Below are positions 1 to 9,075 of a stretch of DNA of 64,000 nt, piece after piece (the stretch's first letter is position 1; every line of letters starts with the position of its first letter). The notes beneath the pieces are model-generated. The model searched no databases. It had not been told where the DNA came from and was given only the letters and a program-made list of their open reading frames with translations. Position numbers and translations under genes: made by a program. Origin of the DNA: Microvirga ossetica (GTDB taxonomy: Bacteria; Pseudomonadota; Alphaproteobacteria; Rhizobiales; Beijerinckiaceae); contig NZ_CP016616.1 of assembly GCF_002741015.1 (NCBI RefSeq), positions 1 through 64,000 on the forward strand, read 5' to 3'.

Positions 1-624
1 CGCATCCTGCGCGTTCTCGTGGACCAGAACTTCCAGCGCGTGGGCGGTACGACGCGCGTCCACGTGGATGTGCGCATCGTCTCATCCTCAAGCCGCGATC
101 TGCCGGCCGAGATCGCCGCCGGCCGCTTCCGCGAGGACCTGTTCCATCGCCTCGGCGTGATCCCGATCCGGGTGCCGTCCCTGTCCGAGCGGCGCGAGGA
201 CGTGCCGGAACTGATCGAGTTCTTCATGGATCAGATCTCGTCCACGACCGGGCTTCCCAAGCGGCGCATCGCGGAGGATGCCATGGCGGTGCTGCAGTCG
301 CACGACTGGCCTGGAAACGTGCGCCAGCTCCGCAACAACGTCGAGCGGCTGATGATTCTCAGCTCCGGCGATCCTGAGGCCGAGATCACCGCCGACATGC
401 TGCCCTCCGAGATCGGCGCTCTCGTGCCGAGCACGCCGGGCGGGGCAGGGGGCGAAAAGCTCATGAGTCTACCGCTCAGGGAGGCACGGGAGATCTTCGA
501 GCGCGAATACCTCCTGGCGCAGATCGCCCGTTTCAGCGGCAACATCTCGCGAACAGCGGAGTTCATCGGCATGGAGCGCTCGGCGCTGCACCGGAAGCTC
601 AAGTCCCTGGGTATCGGCGGATAG
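1..624 (+). CDS. ntrX: Nitrogen-regulation response regulator NtrX, C-terminal part
   Basis: The gene is open at the window edge, so only the last 207 residues are seen. They hold the end of a sigma-54 AAA+ activator domain (REDLFHRLGVIPI, then the helical lid with PGNVRQL) and a Fis-type helix-turn-helix at the very C-terminus (NISRTAEFIGMERSALHRKL). The protein would be the DNA-binding partner of the NtrY kinase and activate sigma-54 promoters or control nitrogen and redox genes. Placement immediately before hfq and hflX is the usual alphaproteobacterial order ntrY-ntrX-hfq-hflX, which favours NtrX over NtrC. The receiver domain and GAFTGA loop lie outside the window. Confidence 0.88.
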   Translation, partial: RILRVLVDQNFQRVGGTTRVHVDVRIVSSSSRDLPAEIAAGRFREDLFHRLGVIPIRVPSLSERREDVPELIEFFMDQISSTTGLPKRRIAEDAMAVLQSHDWPGNVRQLRNNVERLMILSSGDPEAEITADMLPSEIGALVPSTPGGAGGEKLMSLPLREAREIFEREYLLAQIARFSGNISRTAEFIGMERSALHRKLKSLGIGG

Positions 625-854
625 GGTGTTTTATTGTAGCGCGGAAGTGCTTTTTGCGCCGCAAAAAGGAAAAGATGCAACGCCATCCACGGGAAAATAT
701 GTCCCGAGGAGGTAGAACCGTTGTGCCCCCCTTGCCGAACGCGGCTGTTCGCCCTGTAATATGAAGGCCGGTCACCGACCGCACGAAAGCGGAAAACATA
801 TCCAGGCGGCCCCATAGCCAAGACCGGCGGCGATGGGCTGGCGAGGCAACTTCA

Positions 855-1109
855 ATGGCGGGCGATCGCGCGCAAAATCTTCAGGACACATTTCTGAATT
901 ATGTCCGGAAGCAAAAAATTCCCCTGACGATCTTTCTCGTGAACGGGGTCAAGCTTCAGGGCGTCGTTACCTGGTTCGACAACTTCTGCGTCCTTCTGCG
1001 CAGGGATGGTCATTCCCAGCTGGTTTACAAACACGCCATTTCCACCATCATGCCGGGACAGCCCGTCCAGTTGTTCGATCAGATCGACGAGGCTGGCGAG
1101 AAGGCCTGA
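855..1109 (+). CDS. hfq: RNA chaperone Hfq
   Basis: This 84-residue protein matches the short alphaproteobacterial form of Hfq, a hexameric Sm-like ring that pairs small RNAs with mRNAs. The Sm1 strand region covers about residues 8-50, with QDTFLN at 10-15 near the uridine pocket, and the Sm2 motif YKHA lies at 58-61. The acidic C-terminal tail of E. coli Hfq is absent, which is normal here. A 230-base leader separates it from ntrX, so it may have its own promoter. One base separates its TGA stop from the GTG start of hflX, so the two are probably co-transcribed. Confidence 0.97.
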   Translation: MAGDRAQNLQDTFLNYVRKQKIPLTIFLVNGVKLQGVVTWFDNFCVLLRRDGHSQLVYKHAISTIMPGQPVQLFDQIDEAGEKA

Positions 1110-1110
1110 G

Positions 1111-2505
1111 GTGGCGGAACCACGTAGTCCGGGGGAAGAACGTCTCGCTCAGCTTGCCGAACCTGAAAAAGTGGTTGCGGCAGGGACACGCGCACTCGTC
1201 GTCGGCCCTTATCTGACCCGCAAGCGACGGATTTCCGCGGAAGCAGACGGCGAAGGGACAAACCCGCGCCCTCCCGAGGCTCGTCTCGATGAAATCGCGG
1301 GCCTTGCCCTCGCCATCGATCTCACCGTCGTCCATTCGATGATCGCGCCGCTGAGCTCGCCGCGGCCGGCGACCTTCATCGGCAGCGGCAAGGTCGATGA
1401 GCTCGCCGGTATCGTCCGGGCGGAGGAGATCGGCCTTGTGGTCATGGATTGCGCGCTGAGCCCGGTCCAGCAGCGCAATCTGGAAAAGGCCTGGGGCGCC
1501 AAGGTCATCGATCGAACCGGCCTCATTCTCGAGATCTTCGGCCGGCGCGCCCGCACCAAGGAGGGCACGCTCCAGGTCGAGTTGGCTCACCTGTCCTACC
1601 AGAAGGGGCGGCTGGTCCGGTCCTGGACCCATCTCGAGCGCCAGCGCGGCGGCTTCGGCTTCCTCGGCGGCCCCGGCGAGACGCAGATCGAGGCCGACCG
1701 CCGTCTGATCCAGGAACGGATGACCCGGATCGAGCGGGATCTCGAAGGCGTCGTGAAGACGCGATCCCTGCACCGCACGAGCCGCCGGCGGGTGCCGTAT
1801 CCGATCATCGCCCTCGTCGGCTATACCAATGCCGGCAAATCGACCCTGTTCAACCGCATGACTCAGGCCGACGTCCTGGCCGAGAACATGCTCTTTGCGA
1901 CGCTCGACCCCACATCCCGTTCCATCGAGCTGCCGCACGGGGAGAAAGCCATCCTGTCGGATACCGTCGGCTTCATCTCGGATCTGCCGACCATGCTCGT
2001 GGCGGCCTTCCGCGCGACCCTCGAGGACGTGGTCGAGGCCGATGTCCTTCTTCATGTCCGGGACGTCTCGCACGGCGAAACCGAGGCCCAGGCGGGCGAC
2101 GTCGCCATCGTGCTGCGCGAGCTCGGCATCGATCCCGACGATACGAAACGCATCGTCGAGGTCTGGAACAAGGCGGACTTGCTCTCCGCGGACGAGCGCG
2201 AGAGGCTCGCCACGGCCTCGCACCGGACCGGCGAGGAGAGGCGGCCGATCCTCATCTCGGCCGTGACGGGCGACGGCATTCCGGAATTGCTCGCCACCAT
2301 CGAGCAGCATCTCGCCATGGGCCGGCGGACCTACGAGGTCGACGTGGCGCCCGAGGATGGGCAGGGGCTCGCCTGGCTGCACGAGAACACCGAGATCCTG
2401 GATCGAGAGACAAGGGAAAATGGGCACACCATCCTCCAGATCCGCCTCGTCGCCGGCAAGGAGCCGCGCTTCCTCAATCGGTTCCCCGAGGCACGTGTCC
2501 TATGA
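1111..2505 (+). CDS. hflX: Ribosome-associated GTPase HflX
   Basis: This 464-residue GTPase binds the large ribosomal subunit and splits or rescues stalled ribosomes under stress. An N-terminal glycine-rich HflX domain ([20 protein letters not shown]) precedes the G domain: P-loop GYTNAGKST at about 237-245, DTVGF from 284 and NKAD at 353-356. The frame is open further upstream inside hfq, but I chose GTG at 1111, one base after the hfq stop, because the extra N-terminal residues look like out-of-frame Hfq. The 3' end overlaps the convergent mazG stop by six bases, so no separate terminator lies between them. Confidence 0.95.
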   Translation: MAEPRSPGEERLAQLAEPEKVVAAGTRALVVGPYLTRKRRISAEADGEGTNPRPPEARLDEIAGLALAIDLTVVHSMIAPLSSPRPATFIGSGKVDELAGIVRAEEIGLVVMDCALSPVQQRNLEKAWGAKVIDRTGLILEIFGRRARTKEGTLQVELAHLSYQKGRLVRSWTHLERQRGGFGFLGGPGETQIEADRRLIQERMTRIERDLEGVVKTRSLHRTSRRRVPYPIIALVGYTNAGKSTLFNRMTQADVLAENMLFATLDPTSRSIELPHGEKAILSDTVGFISDLPTMLVAAFRATLEDVVEADVLLHVRDVSHGETEAQAGDVAIVLRELGIDPDDTKRIVEVWNKADLLSADERERLATASHRTGEERRPILISAVTGDGIPELLATIEQHLAMGRRTYEVDVAPEDGQGLAWLHENTEILDRETRENGHTILQIRLVAGKEPRFLNRFPEARVL

Positions 2506-3345
2506 CGACGCGCCGGGCTCGCGCTCGGCGGTCTTCGCAGAAACCCAGAGTGCTTCCATCTCCTCAAGCGAGGCTTCGTCGAGGGTCCTGTTCTGCCGTT
2601 CGAGAGCTGCCTCAATGGCCGCGAAGCGCCGCTCGAACTTAGCGTTCGTGCGCCTCAGGGCGCGTTCGGGATCGATGCCGAAATGGCGGGCGAGGTTGGT
2701 GACGGAGAACAGAAGATCCCCGATCTCGTCCTCGATCCTGTCTTGCGATCCAGATGAGGAGGCTTCTTTAACCTCCTCCAATTCCTCGTGAATCTTGTCG
2801 ACAACCTGAACCGCCTCGGGCCAGTCGAAGCCGACCTTCGCGGCTTTGGCGGTGAGCTTTTGGGCCCGGGTCAAGGCGGGCAGGGCCGTCGGAATCCCAG
2901 CGAGAAAACCCGCCTCATGTGGCTCTGAATCCTGCCCCATGCTCTCGCGGGCGGCGCGGCGCTCGGCCTTCTCCTCGGCCTTGATCGAATCCCACAGGCT
3001 CTTCACCGCTTCCGGCGACAGATCCTCCGTGTTGCCGAAGACATGCGGATGGCGCCTGACGAGCTTTCGCGTGATGGCCTCGACCACATCGCCGAACGCG
3101 AAGGACCCTTGTTCCTCGGCCATGCGGGCATGGAAAACCACCTGGAGCAGCAGATCGCCCAGTTCGTCCTTCAGATCCGCGAGATCGCCACGCTCGATGG
3201 CGTCCACGACCTCATAGGCTTCCTCGAGGGTGTAGGGCGCAATCGCCGCGAAATCCTGCTCCAGATCCCAGGGGCAGCCGGTTCCGGGCGTGCGCAGGGC
3301 CGCCATGATCTCCAGGAGCCGCGCGATGTCTGAGGAAGGCGTCAT
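2500..3345 (-). CDS. mazG: Nucleoside triphosphate pyrophosphohydrolase MazG
   Basis: This 281-residue protein hydrolyses NTPs and dNTPs to monophosphates and is thought to limit (p)ppGpp and remove damaged nucleotides. Two MazG repeats are visible, each with the EExxE...ExxD metal-binding pattern: LEEAYEVVDAIE...DELGDLL around residues 40-75 and HEELEEVKEA...EDEIGDLLFSV in the C-terminal half. The start at MTPSSD is chosen because GCPWD, the normal N-terminal landmark, follows soon after. Upstream in-frame codons would add 27 atypical residues. It is convergent with hflX and ends inside its last codons. Confidence 0.94.
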   Translation of the reverse strand: MTPSSDIARLLEIMAALRTPGTGCPWDLEQDFAAIAPYTLEEAYEVVDAIERGDLADLKDELGDLLLQVVFHARMAEEQGSFAFGDVVEAITRKLVRRHPHVFGNTEDLSPEAVKSLWDSIKAEEKAERRAARESMGQDSEPHEAGFLAGIPTALPALTRAQKLTAKAAKVGFDWPEAVQVVDKIHEELEEVKEASSSGSQDRIEDEIGDLLFSVTNLARHFGIDPERALRRTNAKFERRFAAIEAALERQNRTLDEASLEEMEALWVSAKTAEREPGASS

Positions 3346-3473
3346 GATGGGATTCCCGATCTTCACCAGTCTCATAGCCCGAGGATAAAAGACTGGGCTA
3401 GCGGGATTCGTGTCACGCCAGCGCATTGGCGCTATACGAACGGAACGAGATTCTTCGAGAGAACGGAAATCCT

Positions 3474-3908
3474 ATGAAAGCGCGGATCAAACTGGTCGAT
3501 GGCATGATGTTCGTGGGCGAATCCGGCAGCGGCCATGCCGTGATCATGGACGGCGCCCCGGAATATGGCGGACGCAATCTCGGCGTCCGTCCGATGGAAA
3601 TGCTGCTCATCGGTCTTGGCGGCTGCACGGCCTTCGACGTGGTTCAGATTCTCCGCAAGGGGCGCGAAAAGGTCACGGATTGCGAGGTCGAGGTCACGGC
3701 CGAGCGCGCCGAGACCGATCCCAAGGTCTTTACCGCCATTCACATGGAATACCGCGTCAAGGGCAGGGATCTCGCGCCGGCAAAAGTCGAGCGGGCCATC
3801 GAGCTTTCCAAGGAAAAGTACTGCTCGGCCTCGATCATGCTGGGGGCCGTCGCCAAGATCACCTATGACTGGACCGTCGAGGACGAGGCTGCGGAAGCCG
3901 CTGCCTGA
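3474..3908 (+). CDS. OsmC-family protein (peroxide-resistance/YhfA-like)
   Basis: This 144-residue OsmC/Ohr-fold protein has the two expected reactive cysteines, C51 in GLGGCTAFDV and C117 in KYCSASIML, about 66 residues apart. OsmC and Ohr proteins reduce organic hydroperoxides as dimers with these two thiols. The sequence looks closer to the YhfA/OsmC-like branch (glycine-rich GLGGC, KYC) than to Ohr itself, so the substrate is uncertain. ATG at 3474 was chosen over an upstream TTG at 3426 because the fold begins at MKARIKL and a purine-rich ACGGAA sits just before it. It is divergent from mazG. Confidence 0.85.
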   Translation: MKARIKLVDGMMFVGESGSGHAVIMDGAPEYGGRNLGVRPMEMLLIGLGGCTAFDVVQILRKGREKVTDCEVEVTAERAETDPKVFTAIHMEYRVKGRDLAPAKVERAIELSKEKYCSASIMLGAVAKITYDWTVEDEAAEAAA

Positions 3909-4216
3909 ACCCTGGCAAGCCAAGGATCGGTCCAACAGGCTCCGGCCTCATCATGGGCCTGGAGGACCGCACCATGGCGAGGATCGGCACGATCGTCTGG
4001 GCGTCCGCGCCGTCCCACATGCCATCGAATTCTGAAGCGCGGCGCTGGAGTGCCGACCTTGAGATCCGTCCGACGGCTGGGCAATTCCGGTTCCGCACCA
4101 TCGAGCAGTTTGGGACTGCGGAACCATGTTCGAGGTCTGATCCCACTGACCTAATGGGTCGACATAGCCCGGGAGAGGCGCGTCTGAACCGCAGGGGAGA
4201 CATCCGCGCCCATATC
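3909..4216. other. Intergenic stretch between osmC-like gene and first IS
   Basis: About 300 bases with no convincing gene. A 109-codon open frame crosses it, but it has no recognisable domain and no ribosome-binding site, and it runs into the left end of the insertion sequence. Possibly decayed mobile DNA. Confidence 0.4.
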
Positions 4217-5680
4217 TCATGTCAGAACTCGTTAGACAAGTCTCTGATTGTCCTCATTAGAGATGTCACCTCCGGGGAGTGACTGCTGAGAGCTCAACCC
4301 ACCTTGAACAGGCTCTTGCCTTGGCCGCGCCGCCGCGGGGCGCTGTTGCTCCGGCTCATGTCGAGCTCCTTCTGCCGCTCGGCAATATAGGCCAGAACCG
4401 GGCCCAGCCGCTTGTTCTCGACAACTGCCGCCTGATCCACCTGCTGGCGTCGGTCAAAGGGCCTGTAGGGCAGCTCCAGGCCCTTGTGCTTGATGGCAAA
4501 GCGCCCATCCGGATAGTCATAGACGGTCACCCGCTGGCGGGCGAGGGACAGCGTCATCGCGTTCGGCTCGAGGATGAACAGCACCTGGTCGTACTGCAGG
4601 GTCAGACTGCGCGAGACCGTCCGCTCCTCGCGCCAGGCGAACACGTCATCCAGCTCATCGTCCTCGCTGAGCGGGCGATGCAGGTCCTTGTCGCTGTAGG
4701 GCGCCTTGGCAAAGCGGCGGTTGAAGTCCGCCATGAATGCCGGCAGGAAGGCATTGCCCGCCTCAAGGGTCGAGATCCCAGCCAGGCGCATCTCCTTGAC
4801 CAGGCGGTCCTGCAAGGTGCCGTTGGCGCGCTCGACGCGGCCTTTGGCTTGGGGCGAGTTGGCGCAGATGATGTCGATGTTGAGCTGATGCAGCGCCCGC
4901 CCGAACTGGGTCATGCCGTCACCGCCCACCGCTCCTTTGCCGTTGACGCGGAAGACGGCATGCTTGTCGGAGTAGAACGCCACCGGCTTGCCGTAGGCCT
5001 CCAGGTACTCCCGGGTCGATCGGAAATAATCAAAGGTCGACTCGGTCTCGACGAACTTCAGGTGCATCAGCCGGCTGGTGGCATCGTCAATGTAGACCAG
5101 AAGCGTGCAGGGTGGGCCGCGATCCTCGAACCAGTAGTGCTCGGAGCCGTCGATCTGGACGAGTTCGCCGACGCAGTCGCGCCGATAGCGCGGCTGGTGC
5201 ACCCCTTTGAGCTTCTGCCGGCGCTCCTGCCAGAGACCCGCCGCGATCATCCAGCGCCGGATCGTCTCGACACCCAGATCGATGCCGTGCCGCTCGGCGA
5301 GCTTCTCGCAGGCGAGCGTCGGGCCGAAATCGGCATAGTTGGCTGTGATCAGCGCCAGCACCTCGGTCCGCAGCGCCGCCGGGTAGGAGCGGTTGCTGGG
5401 CTTGCCGCGCCGGCGCGACACCAAGGCCGTGGGACCACCGGTCTGATAGGCCTTGAGTAATCGGAACACTTGGCGCCGTGTGATCCGCAGCAGTTGGGCA
5501 GCTTCGCGCACCGTAATTCGCTCCGCCACGACGTCCCGCAGAATGTGAACCCGATCGATCTCCGGCCGGCTCATCCCGATCACCGTCATCAGACCCAATC
5601 TCCCCAGCACCATCACCCAGGGAGAGTGACATTTGTAACGGGGAGAGGAGTGACCTTTCTAACGGGGTTCTACATCTCAT
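4217..5680 (-). mobile_element. ISNCY-type insertion sequence, copy A
   Basis: The element is one transposase gene plus ends carrying repeated short sites. The left end has CGTTAGACAAGTCTCT (4230-4245) and CATTAGAGATGTCACCTCC (4255-4273). The right end, read inward on the minus strand, has CGTTAGAAAGGTCACTCC (5647-5664) and CGTTACAAATGTCACTC (about 5624-5640). Beyond these, the outer ends align imperfectly (left TCTCATGTCAGAAC against right TGAGATGTAGAAC), giving imperfect terminal inverted repeats of roughly 30 bases. The exact outer bases and the target duplication could not be fixed. Confidence 0.7.
4294..5616 (-). CDS. ISNCY-family DDE transposase (copy A)
   Basis: This 440-residue transposase has an N-terminal helix-turn-helix (ITVREAAQLLRITRRQVFRLLKAY) that reads the IS ends. 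A retroviral-integrase-type DDE core follows, with first Asp in ELVQIDGSEHYWFED, second near FYSDKHAVFRV and the Glu in KGRVERANGTLQDRLVKEM. The gene fills the element and ends about 20 bases from the inner left-end site. Length and motifs fit a full, probably active ISNCY/IS1202-group transposase. It is clearly related to the neighbouring transposase at 5798-7096 but diverged, so this is not a recent duplication. Confidence 0.9.
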   Translation of the reverse strand: MMVLGRLGLMTVIGMSRPEIDRVHILRDVVAERITVREAAQLLRITRRQVFRLLKAYQTGGPTALVSRRRGKPSNRSYPAALRTEVLALITANYADFGPTLACEKLAERHGIDLGVETIRRWMIAAGLWQERRQKLKGVHQPRYRRDCVGELVQIDGSEHYWFEDRGPPCTLLVYIDDATSRLMHLKFVETESTFDYFRSTREYLEAYGKPVAFYSDKHAVFRVNGKGAVGGDGMTQFGRALHQLNIDIICANSPQAKGRVERANGTLQDRLVKEMRLAGISTLEAGNAFLPAFMADFNRRFAKAPYSDKDLHRPLSEDDELDDVFAWREERTVSRSLTLQYDQVLFILEPNAMTLSLARQRVTVYDYPDGRFAIKHKGLELPYRPFDRRQQVDQAAVVENKRLGPVLAYIAERQKELDMSRSNSAPRRRGQGKSLFKVG

Positions 5681-7187
5681 CTCGGCGCAATCCAGAAATG
5701 GCACTCCGCGTGCAAAGTTGACATGACACCCTGGGTCTAAAACCGGTTGGGGAGGGCGCCCCGGCGGAGCTGGTCGGGGTTGCTCCGCCGGGGCGCCTTA
5801 CGGTGTCTTGAACATGTGACGCTCACCCTGCCCCCGCCGGCGCGGCGCCTTGGCCGAGCGCTGCTCGTCCCGCTCCTGCTGACGCTGCGCCACATAGGCC
5901 AGCACCTCACTCAGGCGCTTGTTCTCGACAATCGCCGCCTGCGTCACCCGCCGCAGCTTGTCATAGGTGCGGTATGGCAGGTCGACCCCGTTGTGCCGGA
6001 TCGCCAGCCGTCCGTCCGGATAGTCGATCACCGTCACACGCTGGCGGGCGAGAGGGCGCGTCAGCTCAGTGGGCTCGAGCAGGAACAGCACCTTGTCGTA
6101 CTGGAGCGTCAGATTGCGGGTGACGGTGCGCTCCTCTTTCCAGGCGAAGATATCCTCCAGCACCATGTCCTGCGGCACCGGACGGTGCGCATCCGAGGGG
6201 CTGATGGGCTCCTTGGCGAAACGCCGGTTATGATCGGCCAGGAACCCCGGCAGGAAGGCGTTGGCTGCCTCGATCGTCGATATGCCGGCAAGCCGCATCT
6301 CCTTGACCAGGCGATCCTGGAGCGTGCCGAACGAGCGCTCGATGCGGCCCTTGGCAGCCGGTGTGTTGGCGCAGAGGATGTCGATGTTGAGTTCATGCAG
6401 GGCGCGTCCGAACTGGGTCATGCCGTCGCCGCCGTCCGCCGCTGTGTTGCTGACCCGGAAGATGGCGTGCTTGTCGGAATAGAAGGCGATCGGGCGGCCA
6501 TGGGCTGCGACGTATCGATGGGTCTCACGCAGATAATCGAAGGTGGATTCCGAGGGCACGAAAGCCGCATGCACCAGCTGGCTGGTGGCATCATCGATAT
6601 AAGCCAGAAGCGTGCATTGCGGGCCACGGTTCTCGAACCACCAATGCTTGGAGCCGTCGATCTGGATCAGTTCGCCCCTGCGCTCCCGGCGATTGCGTGG
6701 TTGGTGCACGGAAGGAAGGCGTCGGCGGCGATCCAGCCACAGACCGTCTTCGATCATCCATTTGCGGACCGTCTCTCGGGACACGGGACAACCATGGGTC
6801 TCCCGCAGCTTCTCAGTAGCCAGCGTCGGACCGAAGTCTGGATAGCGCTCCTTGATGATCGTCATGACCAAGTCGCGGACTGACGCGGGAAGCCGGTTGT
6901 TGCCGGGCTGGCCGCGCCGCTTCGACACGAGGCAGACAGCTCCATGCTGCCGGAAGCCCTTCAACAGCCGGAAGACCTGTCGGCGTTTGAGCCGGAGCAG
7001 GCCGCAAGCGTCCCGAACGGTCACCCGACGGGCTTCTAAATCCATCAGCACATCCAGCCGGGAAAACTCCTTGGCGCTCATCGACACCACCGTCATACGG
7101 CACGTCCTCCTGCAGCCCCGAAAAGCAGGAGAGTGCCATTTGAACTTTGCAGAGGGGTGTCATCTCTATATTGCGTCTACATCTCAA
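5677..7187 (-). mobile_element. ISNCY-type insertion sequence, copy B
   Basis: This second, different element abuts copy A in the same orientation. Its ends share motifs: left CGCAATCCAGAAATGGCACTCC (from about 5686) with TGCAAAGTT and ATGACACCC further in; right, on the minus strand, CGCAATATAGAGATGACACCCC with TGCAAAGTT and AATGGCACTC further in. The outermost right-end string TCTACATCTCA (7176-7186) also occurs at the right end of copy A (5670-5680) at the same distance from the first inner site. It is therefore read as part of the conserved end, not as a target duplication. Confidence 0.65.
5798..7096 (-). CDS. ISNCY-family DDE transposase (copy B)
   Basis: This 432-residue transposase has the same architecture as copy A: an N-terminal helix-turn-helix (VTVRDACGLLRLKRRQVFRLLKGF), then a DDE core with Asp in ELIQIDGSKHWWFEN, Asp in AFYSDKHAIFRVS and Glu in KGRIERSFGTLQDRLVKEM. 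The C-terminal basic tail (RRRGQGERHMFK) matches that of copy A (RRRGQGKSLF). It appears intact, with no internal stop or frameshift. Related elements are common in Methylobacterium, Bradyrhizobium and Microvirga, which fits the apparent host. Confidence 0.9.
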   Translation of the reverse strand: MTVVSMSAKEFSRLDVLMDLEARRVTVRDACGLLRLKRRQVFRLLKGFRQHGAVCLVSKRRGQPGNNRLPASVRDLVMTIIKERYPDFGPTLATEKLRETHGCPVSRETVRKWMIEDGLWLDRRRRLPSVHQPRNRRERRGELIQIDGSKHWWFENRGPQCTLLAYIDDATSQLVHAAFVPSESTFDYLRETHRYVAAHGRPIAFYSDKHAIFRVSNTAADGGDGMTQFGRALHELNIDILCANTPAAKGRIERSFGTLQDRLVKEMRLAGISTIEAANAFLPGFLADHNRRFAKEPISPSDAHRPVPQDMVLEDIFAWKEERTVTRNLTLQYDKVLFLLEPTELTRPLARQRVTVIDYPDGRLAIRHNGVDLPYRTYDKLRRVTQAAIVENKRLSEVLAYVAQRQQERDEQRSAKAPRRRGQGERHMFKTP

Positions 7188-7308
7188 TTTCGCATAAGAT
7201 ATATTATGGAACTTAAACTGATATGTTTCTATAGGGAGAGAGGTCGTAAGCCGGCCGCTTCTCTCCGATCGTGCAATCGCCAGTCAGACGTAGAAACTCT
7301 TCCGACGC

Positions 7309-8109
7309 TCAATGCATCTCAATCTGCAGCCCGTCATAGGCCGGCTCGATATGCGGCGGCAGCTTTCGGCGTAGCGTCTCGTAATCGAGATCCGTGTGAA
7401 GATTCGTCAGGATGGCACGCTTGGGCTTGACCCTCTCGATCAGCGTCAAGGCCTCGGACACCGAGAAATGCGTGGGATGCGGCGTGTAGCGCAAGGCATC
7501 CAGGATCAGCACCTCCAAGCCTTCCAAATTCCGCACACTCTCTTCCGGCATCAGGCTCACATCCGGCGCATAGGCAAGATCGCCGAACCGGAAGCCCATG
7601 GCATCGATGTCCCCATGGACCATCTTGAACGGCAGAGCCTCGATGGCCCCGCCCGGACCCGGAACGGCGGCGGTGACGCCGATCTGCAGATGGCGCATCT
7701 TCAGGATCGGCGGATAGGAACTGCCGGCCGGCGTATCGAAGCAATAGCCGAACCGCATCTGGAGCAGTTCGCTTGTCATCCGGTCGGCATAGACCGGAAT
7801 GCGGTGGCGCTGAACGAGGGCGAGCGGCCGAAGGTCGTCGATCCCATGGATATGATCGGCGTGCTCATGGGTGTAAAGAACGGCATCCAGGCGCCTGACA
7901 TCGGCTCCGAGAAGCTGGTCGCGCAGATCGGGTGTGGTATCGACCAGCACCGTGGTGACCGCGCCGTCAGGGCCGGCTTTTTCGAGCAGGATCGAGCAGC
8001 GCCGGCGCCTGTTCTTGGGGTTCGACGGATCGCATGCACCCCAGCCGACGCCGACGCGCGGCACGCCGGCGGATGACCCGCAGCCGAGGATCGTCACCCG
8101 CAGCGTCAT
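7309..8109 (-). CDS. MBL-fold metallohydrolase (PhnP/RNase Z-like)
   Basis: This 266-residue metallo-beta-lactamase-fold hydrolase has the zinc motif HEHADH at residues 81-86. The GCGSSAGVPRVG start and the Cys-rich CDPSNPKNRRRRCS loop are typical of the PhnP-like branch. Family members are phosphodiesterases, such as cyclic ribose phosphate esterases, but the cellular substrate of this conserved tatD-linked gene is not established. Its ATG overlaps the tatD stop (ATGA), so it is translationally coupled. It is the last gene of the tmk-holB-metG-tatD block. Only about 120 bases separate it from the ISNCY element downstream. Confidence 0.9.
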   Translation of the reverse strand: MTLRVTILGCGSSAGVPRVGVGWGACDPSNPKNRRRRCSILLEKAGPDGAVTTVLVDTTPDLRDQLLGADVRRLDAVLYTHEHADHIHGIDDLRPLALVQRHRIPVYADRMTSELLQMRFGYCFDTPAGSSYPPILKMRHLQIGVTAAVPGPGGAIEALPFKMVHGDIDAMGFRFGDLAYAPDVSLMPEESVRNLEGLEVLILDALRYTPHPTHFSVSEALTLIERVKPKRAILTNLHTDLDYETLRRKLPPHIEPAYDGLQIEMH

Positions 8110-8915
8110 GAAGCCAGCACCTGGCCCTGGGCCGCGTCGGCAGCGGCCGCCTTGGCGAACAGGCGATAGAAATTGGCCGTCGTCAGTTCCGCGACGGCCT
8201 GATCGGCCACGCCGATGACGTCGGCTAGCACGTGAGCCGTATGAGCCACGAAGGCCGGCTCATTGGTTTTGCCGCGATATGGGACGGGGGCCAGATAGGG
8301 CGCGTCAGTCTCCACCAGGAGACGATCATGCGGCACGTTCGCCGCGATCCGGCGGATGTCCTCGGAATTCCTGAAGGTCAGGATCCCGGAAAACGAGACG
8401 TAGAGCCCGAGCTCGACGCCGACCTGGGCCAGCTTTTCACCGGACGAGAAGCAGTGGAGAACCGCATCGAAGCGCCCTCGTCCCGTTTCCTCGGTCAGGA
8501 TCCGGATCATGTCGTCGTCGGCATTCCGCGCGTGGATAACCAGAGGCAGCCCGGTTTCGCGCGCGGCTGCGATATGGGTGCGGAAAACCTGCTGCTGCAC
8601 GTCGCGCGGGCTCTTGTCGTAATGGTAGTCAAGACCGGCTTCGCCGATGGCGATGCAGCGCGGATGCCGGGACAGCGCGACCAGCCGATCGGCCGGCACA
8701 TCCGGTTCCACGGCGGCATTGTGCGGATGCGTGCCGATTGTGCAGTAAACGCTCTCATGGGCCTCGGCGAGAGCCCGATAGGTGTCGAAGCGTGCCACAT
8801 GGGTCGAAATGGTCACCATACGGCCGACGCCGGCCGACGCGGCAGCCGCCAGAACCTCGGGGAGGCGGCTCTGAAAATCCGGGAAATCCAGGTGGCAATG
8901 GCTGTCGACCAACAT
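8106..8915 (-). CDS. tatD: TatD-family metal-dependent DNase
   Basis: This 269-residue TIM-barrel amidohydrolase-type nuclease carries the expected metal ligands: DSHCHLDF (H6, H8), Glu in AIGEAGLDYHY, His in LVIHARNADDD and HCFSS, and Asp in VETDAPYLAP. TatD proteins act as 3'-5' exonucleases on single-stranded or damaged DNA and, in some species, remove D-amino acids from tRNA. Position downstream of metG and upstream of the MBL hydrolase, with a 4-base stop/start overlap, is the standard alphaproteobacterial arrangement. Here a glycoside-hydrolase-like gene separates it from metG. Confidence 0.94.
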   Translation of the reverse strand: MLVDSHCHLDFPDFQSRLPEVLAAAASAGVGRMVTISTHVARFDTYRALAEAHESVYCTIGTHPHNAAVEPDVPADRLVALSRHPRCIAIGEAGLDYHYDKSPRDVQQQVFRTHIAAARETGLPLVIHARNADDDMIRILTEETGRGRFDAVLHCFSSGEKLAQVGVELGLYVSFSGILTFRNSEDIRRIAANVPHDRLLVETDAPYLAPVPYRGKTNEPAFVAHTAHVLADVIGVADQAVAELTTANFYRLFAKAAAADAAQGQVLAS

Positions 8916-9075
8916 CGGTGAAGGCGCCCTCCTCTGCGGCGGCTAGAGCTGTTTCCACTTGCGCGGAATCATCTCTCTTCTTTGGTTTGCCGCATTTTTT
9001 GACGGCGAACCGGATCCACTTCGCCGAAAAATGCTCCAGCGGCACAGGCTGCATAAAGCGGATCGCAGCCTTCGT

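Noticed and set aside
650..668. Short hairpin after ntrX (CTTTTTGC/GCAAAAAG)
   Set aside because: The 8-base stem is mostly A:T and has only a 3-base loop, with no T-run after it; too weak to call a terminator.
1048..2427. A 459-codon open frame antisense to hflX
   Set aside because: It lies entirely opposite a well-supported GTPase gene, has Pro/Arg/Asp-biased codon-shadow composition and no domain. High GC makes such frames common.
3953..4282. 109-codon frame before the first IS
   Set aside because: No domain, no ribosome-binding site, and it runs into the IS end repeats.
4279..5460. A 393-codon plus frame in ISNCY copy A
   Set aside because: Antisense to the transposase; similar frame exists in copy B, so it is a conserved codon shadow rather than a gene.
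5670..7186. TCTACATCTCA pair read as a target-site duplication of IS copy B
   Set aside because: The string has the same spacing to the first inner site in both elements, so it belongs to the conserved IS ends.
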